64,000 nucleotides of DNA. Origin: Gammaproteobacteria bacterium. Its GTDB lineage: Bacteria; Pseudomonadota; Gammaproteobacteria; HyVt-429. Made by a program: the position numbers and the translations under genes. Shown here piece by piece: positions 60,056 to 64,000 of this stretch (its first letter is position 1; every line of letters starts with the position of its first letter). The stretch covers positions 62,001-126,000 of the forward strand of contig JAADGI010000029.1 in the NCBI GenBank assembly GCA_013152415.1. The letters are read 5' to 3'. The notes under the pieces were generated by a model. It made no database searches. It worked only from the letters and a program-made list of their open reading frames with translations, and was not told the DNA's origin.

Positions 60056-60318
60056 TGTTGAATCTCCTGTAGACTACTAGCTATTAGTAGTGGACCTAAA
60101 TGTCCAATTTGCTTTCGGTCATTTAGGGGCACTAAATTCTCTAGTTCAGTAAACCCAACGAATGACAAAGACAAAGATGAGTCAGGCCACGATAATGGTT
60201 TGATTCAAAATTGTATGCTTAGGTCTACTTTTGGTGCCATTACAACTGTCCGCATCTGATTTCAAATATCGTTCGCTAAGGGTCGGTAGCTAACACTTTC
60301 GTGTTAGATTATCACGCT
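60056..60318. other. Gap upstream of the cassette-like genes
   Basis: It contains three short inverted repeats: ACTACTA/TAGTAGT at about 60074-60092, CCTAAATG/CATTTAGG at 60095-60127, and CTAACAC-TTTC-GTGTTAG near 60290-60309 just after csrA. The first two lie upstream of the small membrane-protein gene and may be operators. None is a convincing attC site. Confidence 0.4.
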
Positions 60319-60519
60319 TCACCCGAACATCTCTTCACGCCCTTGGTTTGCCAAACGATCAGCCTGGATCTGTTCGTAGATTTCCTGACGATGCACCGGC
60401 ACTTCCCTGGGGACATCAATGCCGATGCGTACTTGTGTGCCTATAATTTCGAGTACAGTGACCTGGATGTCGTCACCGATGTTTAAGGTTTCGCCAGGGC
60501 GGCGCGTGAGAATAAGCAT
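60319..60519 (-). CDS. csrA: Carbon storage regulator CsrA/RsmA
   Basis: 66 residues. [18 protein letters not shown] and [22 protein letters not shown] carry all RNA-binding positions (Arg-44-type R in VPREVPVHR). It binds GGA motifs in mRNA leaders. The ATG at 60519 follows AAAGGAG. It lies inside the ssrA island, away from the usual alaS neighbourhood, so it is probably an accessory copy. The hairpin CTAACAC/GTGTTAG follows the stop. Confidence 0.93.
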   Translation of the reverse strand: MLILTRRPGETLNIGDDIQVTVLEIIGTQVRIGIDVPREVPVHRQEIYEQIQADRLANQGREEMFG

Positions 60520-60704
60520 AATGGACTCCTTTCCAATTGTTTTTGGATGATATTTCACACCCTTCGGCTTATCCAGTCAAGCACCTAAACGGTGTTTATC
60601 TTCGATTTTTATTGGGGATAAATATAGTACTGTGGTAATTCTAGCATTTCCACCCACTCTATATCCTCGGCCAACGGCCATGCACAGCATCTTCCTGCTC
60701 GGGT

Positions 60705-60935
60705 TCAATAGTGACAACAAAGACGTTGCTCGTGGTTGTAGCGTGCCACTAATCCTTGTATCCATTGGCCCGGGGTGAGTTCATACCAGTGGCTGCGACC
60801 TTCTATATCTTTTTCCATAAACCTTTGGACGACTAACTTCACCGGTCGGGGGAACCATTTATCCCAACGACCGGCATACACTGAGTCCAGACGTGCCCAG
60901 CCGCCTAAGGGTAATTTTCCTACTTGATGCTGACG
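60705..60935 (-). pseudogene. Gene remnant, start missing
   Basis: A 76-codon open frame with no usable start. The residues read like real protein, rich in Trp and Arg: GRWDKWFPRPVKLVVQRF, then SHWYELTPGQWIQGLVARY, stop after LCCHY. I do not recognise the family. It seems to be the C-terminus of a lost gene. Confidence 0.4.
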
Positions 60936-61042
60936 TCACCCCCAAGGCAGGAGTTGGCTATCACAGTTACGTGCCTTAACGGGCAGCTTGGTTTTGGGGT
61001 TCGGAAAGAAGACTCTGATCTCTAGAATAACCCAAAACATGC

Positions 61043-61066
61043 CCCAAACTTTGACCCAAACTTTGA
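61043..61066 (+). repeat. Perfect tandem repeat of CCCAAACTTTGA
   Basis: Two adjoining 12-bp copies, 39 nt before the ATG of the next gene, with a related CCCAAAACATG before them. This looks like a binding site for a regulator of that gene. Confidence 0.6.
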
Positions 61067-61104
61067 TCTTTTTTTATCGCCTTGATTGTATTATTGTTCT
61101 AATC

Positions 61105-61683
61105 ATGACAATAAGCTATTACAAATCACTTCGTGAAGACTACAAACCAAAGCCCTTAGAATTGAAGGCTGTATTTATAGCAGAATCTCCGCCTAGTAGC
61201 GGTCGGTATTTCTATGATCCCGAAGGTAGCCCTACAGGTGAAGTGCTATTTCGTGAGTTGCTGATTGAATCTTTGGGCCTCCGGTTCGGTCTTAAAAAGG
61301 AGGGTTTAGAAGCTTTTAGGGACAAGGGGTTTCTGCTGGTGGACGGAACCTATCAACGTATAAATAAAAACAAAAACGGAAACGACATCCCTTCTAAACA
61401 ACGAGATGTAATTCCCCTCATTCTAATTAAGACAACAGTTTTAAATGCACTCGCCAAACCCTTACATAGAAATGGATTCAATATTGTAAACTACAATAAA
61501 GCTAAAAATAGCTATGACCCCGTGTTTTTCCCAGGACGGAAGACTAAATATTTTCGAGCACAGCTCAGACCAATGCTAGAGTCTATTGGCATGGCGCCGC
61601 CAATAGAGCTAGTCGAGAAAGCTAGGATACCACTTAGCAAGCGTAGGACAGCAAAGACAGGAGGCGATAAGATTGATTGGTAA
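61105..61683 (+). CDS. Hypothetical protein, faintly uracil-DNA-glycosylase-like
   Basis: 192 residues, soluble. AVFIAESPPSSGRYFYDP near residues 21-38 recalls the water-activating loop region of the UDG superfamily (A-E-x-P-x-x-x-G), and a PGRKTKYFRAQLRPML helix follows near 150. No confirmed His motif near the end. The start ATG 61105 opens MTISYYKSL; the frame is open to 60988. A tandem 12-bp repeat stands in its leader. Function is a guess; a nucleotide-base or island-specific role is possible. Confidence 0.6.
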   Translation: MTISYYKSLREDYKPKPLELKAVFIAESPPSSGRYFYDPEGSPTGEVLFRELLIESLGLRFGLKKEGLEAFRDKGFLLVDGTYQRINKNKNGNDIPSKQRDVIPLILIKTTVLNALAKPLHRNGFNIVNYNKAKNSYDPVFFPGRKTKYFRAQLRPMLESIGMAPPIELVEKARIPLSKRRTAKTGGDKIDW

Positions 61684-61915
61684 GCTATATATTTATCATC
61701 TTTGTTTGTTATATAAACAACCTGATGTCGTGCTCTAAATACTCACGGTCGCAATGATATGCCACATGATGGCACCCCTAAATGCGGTCGATTATTTGGA
61801 ATAAAGAAGAGAATGAATGGCGCTTATTGCCAAGTTATTGTGAAGTGTAGGGCCAACATAGATTTCTTTGAGCGATAATCCCCCATTCACATTCGAGTCT
61901 GGCAGACTAAATATA

Positions 61916-61935
61916 GGGGCAACATTGGGGGCAAC
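61916..61935 (+). repeat. Arm-like repeats, right end of island
   Basis: GGGGCAAC at 61916 and GGGGGCAAC at 61927, spaced 11 nt, in the same orientation as the left-end copies. Confidence 0.6.
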
Positions 61936-61997
61936 AACGCATAAAAAGAATTAGCATTCACTTAGTTAACAGCTAGTTACCCTCATTTTTCGGTAGT

Positions 61998-62012
61998 CGC
62001 CACCTCCACCAA
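61998..62012 (+). repeat. Island attachment repeat, right copy
   Basis: CGCCACCTCCACCAA, identical to 55747-55761 at the tmRNA end. Confidence 0.85.
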
Positions 62013-62063
62013 ACAAAAGGGCTACCCGATTAGGGGACCCTGTCATACGACCAAGCCAGGGAC

Positions 62064-63704
62064 TCAGGCCATGTCCTGGGCCTCCAGCCAGTCAACGAAC
62101 TGATCGACGGCCAAGGGCTTGCTAAACAAATAGCCCTGCACCGTGTCACAACCACAGTCCCCCAGTATGCTCAACTCAGCCTGTGTCTCTACACCCTCAG
62201 CGACGACTCGCATACCCAAGTTATGGGCAAGCTGAACAGTAGAACGCACAATTGCGGCATTGCCCTGATTACTGTCCACACGGGTCACAAAGGATCGATC
62301 GATTTTTAGCTCATCCACGGGCAATCTTGATAGATAGGCCAGAGAAGAATAACCCGTACCAAAATCATCGATTGAAAGCCCCACACCCAGCTGATGGAAA
62401 CGATTGAGCACATCCATGGCGCTGTCTGGATCAACCATTAACGCACTTTCGGTTATCTCTAGGACCAGAGTTGCAGGATCTACCTTCCAATGATTGAGCA
62501 ATCCAGCCAGGATATCCGGTAACTCAGAGTTATTGAGGTTGCGTGCAGACAGATTGATGGACACACGGATTCCATCCAACGCACTGGATCGGTTCCGCCA
62601 AGTGCGTAACACATCATTCAATACCCACAAGGTCAGGGGCTCGATGAGATAGGTCCCCTCGGCCACCGGTATAAACTCATCGGCTGGGATGGACCCTAAG
62701 TCAGCATGCTGCCATCGTATCAGAGCCTCCACCCCGCAGACACGATTCCCACTCAAATCTATCTTCGGTTGGTAATGCATAAAAAGGTCGCCGTGATTGA
62801 TCGCTTGGCGTAGATCCGTTAGCAGGGTCAGGCGACGCGTCGTATAGTTATCGTGGTCCGGATCATAGATCGCAATCCGACTATTGGCTTCACGGGCACT
62901 GTGAATAGCGATATTGGCGTGCTGAATCAGACTGGAGGCAGAATCACCATGTTCCGGGTACAACACAACGCCGATGCTGGCGGGGGCATCTACCAATAAC
63001 CCCGCTAAGGTGTAGACGGGGGTAAGCTCATCGACCAAATTGGCGGACAGTCGCAATGCACCCTTACGGTCTATATTGCGCATTACCACAGCAAATTCGT
63101 CTTCGCCGAACCGGGCGATCATACAACCGCCATCCACCAGCGACGAAATCCGGTGTGCGACTTGTTGTAGCAACAGGTCACCGTGGCGGTGCCCCAAAGT
63201 GTAACTCACCAGTTTAAAGGTATCTAAATCTACAACGAGCAAGGCAAAGGCCTGGGCCGTTTGGTCGGCAACCCTTATTTCCCGATGGAGTTCACTCAAT
63301 AATTTGGCTCGATTCGGCAAGCCGGTCAGGGGGTCATAGTAAGCAAGCCGATTGAGTCTCTCCTGGTCGTGTTTGCGCTCGGTGATGTCAGACAAAAATA
63401 GCCGAAAGAAATTTGAGCCAGTATCGGCCACCACTTCACAGGCAAACTGATTCGACTTTACAGGATACTCCCAGTGAGCTTGACCTTCCTGACCTATGGC
63501 CGGCAGGCGCTCGGCAGCATCCACCGGCAATAGTTGAGCAGGATTGTCACTCTCAAAGCCCAGAGCCATGAGTAACCGCTCCACCGCAGGGTTGGCATAT
63601 TGTACCTGCCCATCCCCTGCCAGAATAATCACTGGGGTAGGATTAGACTCCGGCAGACTGGCCAGAAGTCGGGTAAGTGCTTCAAAGTTTTGTGGGATCG
63701 CCAT
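62064..63704 (-). CDS. PAS-GGDEF-EAL protein, probable cyclic di-GMP phosphodiesterase
   Basis: 546 residues, no membrane helix. A PAS-like N-terminus (about 20-110, with IILAGDGQVQYANPAVERLL) precedes a GGDEF domain (115-280). That domain has the A-Y-Y-D-P-L-T-G-L-P-N-R start but GEDEF instead of GGDEF, so cyclase activity is doubtful. The EAL domain (290-540) keeps EALIRW, NLSARN, EITES, IDDFGTGYSS, KIDRSFV, EGVET and QGYLFSKP. It should hydrolyse c-di-GMP, possibly activated by GTP at the GEDEF site. Confidence 0.93.
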   Translation of the reverse strand: MAIPQNFEALTRLLASLPESNPTPVIILAGDGQVQYANPAVERLLMALGFESDNPAQLLPVDAAERLPAIGQEGQAHWEYPVKSNQFACEVVADTGSNFFRLFLSDITERKHDQERLNRLAYYDPLTGLPNRAKLLSELHREIRVADQTAQAFALLVVDLDTFKLVSYTLGHRHGDLLLQQVAHRISSLVDGGCMIARFGEDEFAVVMRNIDRKGALRLSANLVDELTPVYTLAGLLVDAPASIGVVLYPEHGDSASSLIQHANIAIHSAREANSRIAIYDPDHDNYTTRRLTLLTDLRQAINHGDLFMHYQPKIDLSGNRVCGVEALIRWQHADLGSIPADEFIPVAEGTYLIEPLTLWVLNDVLRTWRNRSSALDGIRVSINLSARNLNNSELPDILAGLLNHWKVDPATLVLEITESALMVDPDSAMDVLNRFHQLGVGLSIDDFGTGYSSLAYLSRLPVDELKIDRSFVTRVDSNQGNAAIVRSTVQLAHNLGMRVVAEGVETQAELSILGDCGCDTVQGYLFSKPLAVDQFVDWLEAQDMA

Positions 63705-63861
63705 CTTCAGTGGGACCGGCAGGCTACATCAGGAGTTCCTTGCTAACAGAGGCAGGCCGACAATCTGAATATTCGGGCCTCCCCGGAAAAGGGTAGTGCC
63801 GCTTCCCACGCCCCCCCTCAGTAAGGTTCCTGTTCTGATGTCCGTGCCCGGTCTGGGGTAG

Positions 63862-64000
63862 CTAACTTTGAGTGCTGGCCCTGGGGCCACTCGACCCCGG
63901 GTGTTGCACCGGGCGTTCAAGAAGCTGACGCCTGTCCAGCCACCAAACCAACCCACCGATGGCGACGAGCAACATACCTATAATCGCACAAAGAAGCGCC
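63862..64000 (-). CDS. C-terminal part of a membrane protein, cut by window edge
   Basis: Open frame from the edge to a TAG at 63862. It encodes a membrane helix (ALLCAIIGMLLVAIGGLVWWL) followed by a basic, proline-rich tail of about 24 residues. An internal ATG at the helix could also start a short protein. The family cannot be told. Confidence 0.4.
   Translation of the reverse strand, partial: ALLCAIIGMLLVAIGGLVWWLDRRQLLERPVQHPGSSGPRASTQS

Larger units (their letters stand above)
60520..61104. other. Long gap with gene remnant
   Basis: About 585 nt without an intact gene. It holds one open, start-less frame on the minus strand (60705-60935) that looks protein-like, and a 12-bp tandem repeat at 61043-61066. 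Confidence 0.5.
61684..62063. other. Right end of the island
   Basis: 380 nt with no gene. It contains the right arm-like repeats (61916-61935) and the right attachment repeat (61998-62012), then 51 nt of core DNA before the stop of the GGDEF-EAL gene. Confidence 0.6.

Noticed and set aside
63729-63956. 75-codon minus-strand frame near the right edge
   Set aside because: Gly/Arg/Thr-rich sequence without a family; the overlapping frame ending at 63862 with a membrane helix is more protein-like.

Overview
The window looks like the chromosome of a free-living, non-enteric gammaproteobacterium of moderate G+C. Evidence is the protein families and several conserved gene orders: mutS-fdxA; glyA-nrdR-ribD-ribE-ribBX-ribH-nusB-thiL-pgpA; queA-tgt-yajC-secD-secF; and dnaJ-dnaK-grpE-hrcA next to nadK-recN-fur-bamE-rnfH-ratA-smpB-ssrA. 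AddAB instead of RecBCD, HrcA, SpmA/SpmB and a peroxiredoxin-glutaredoxin fusion beside oxyR argue against an enteric. I cannot name the genus.

Layout. 1-12.7 kb: mutS (its 5' end is outside the window), a PilZ-like protein, ferredoxin fdxA, the AddB/AddA recombination helicase-nucleases and dsbC. 13-20 kb: yajQ, then a signalling neighbourhood with a Ser/Thr kinase fused through one membrane helix to an AsmA-like periplasmic module, a two-FHA protein, an FHA-adenylate cyclase, a dicarboxylate-type symporter and a separate AsmA-like protein. 20-35 kb: a lytic transglycosylase, a zinc-ribbon protein, then long minus-strand operons for lipid, thiamine, riboflavin and one-carbon metabolism, the Sec accessory complex and queuosine synthesis, ending at tRNA-Leu(CAA). 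35-41 kb: a GST-like protein, spmA/spmB, oxyR, the Prx-Grx fusion with a strong OxyR operator in front, and a TauD-like dioxygenase. 41-55 kb: nhaA, the heat-shock operon with a near-consensus sigma-32 promoter before grpE, then nadK, recN, fur, bamE, a double-thioredoxin protein, rnfH, ratA, an NSS transporter, smpB and the tmRNA gene.

55.7-62.0 kb is a mobile island inserted in the 3' end of ssrA. It is bounded by a 15-bp direct repeat of the tmRNA tail and has GGGGGCAAC arm-like repeats at both ends. Only a few codons of an apparent tyrosine integrase remain. Inside, AT-rich genes on the minus strand are separated by attC-like palindromes, so part of the island looks like an integron cassette array without an integrase: two small membrane-associated proteins, a DUF2130 coiled-coil nuclease, and an OLD-family ATPase/TOPRIM nuclease. 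A csrA gene and a protein faintly like uracil-DNA glycosylases complete it. This is the best candidate for an undescribed, probably anti-phage, system. After the island come an EAL phosphodiesterase with a degenerate GGDEF domain and the tail of another membrane protein cut by the window edge.

In cellular terms most of the window is housekeeping (DNA repair, protein export and folding, trans-translation, flavin and folate metabolism). The accessory interest lies in the kinase/FHA/cyclase cluster, the peroxide-response block and the ssrA island.
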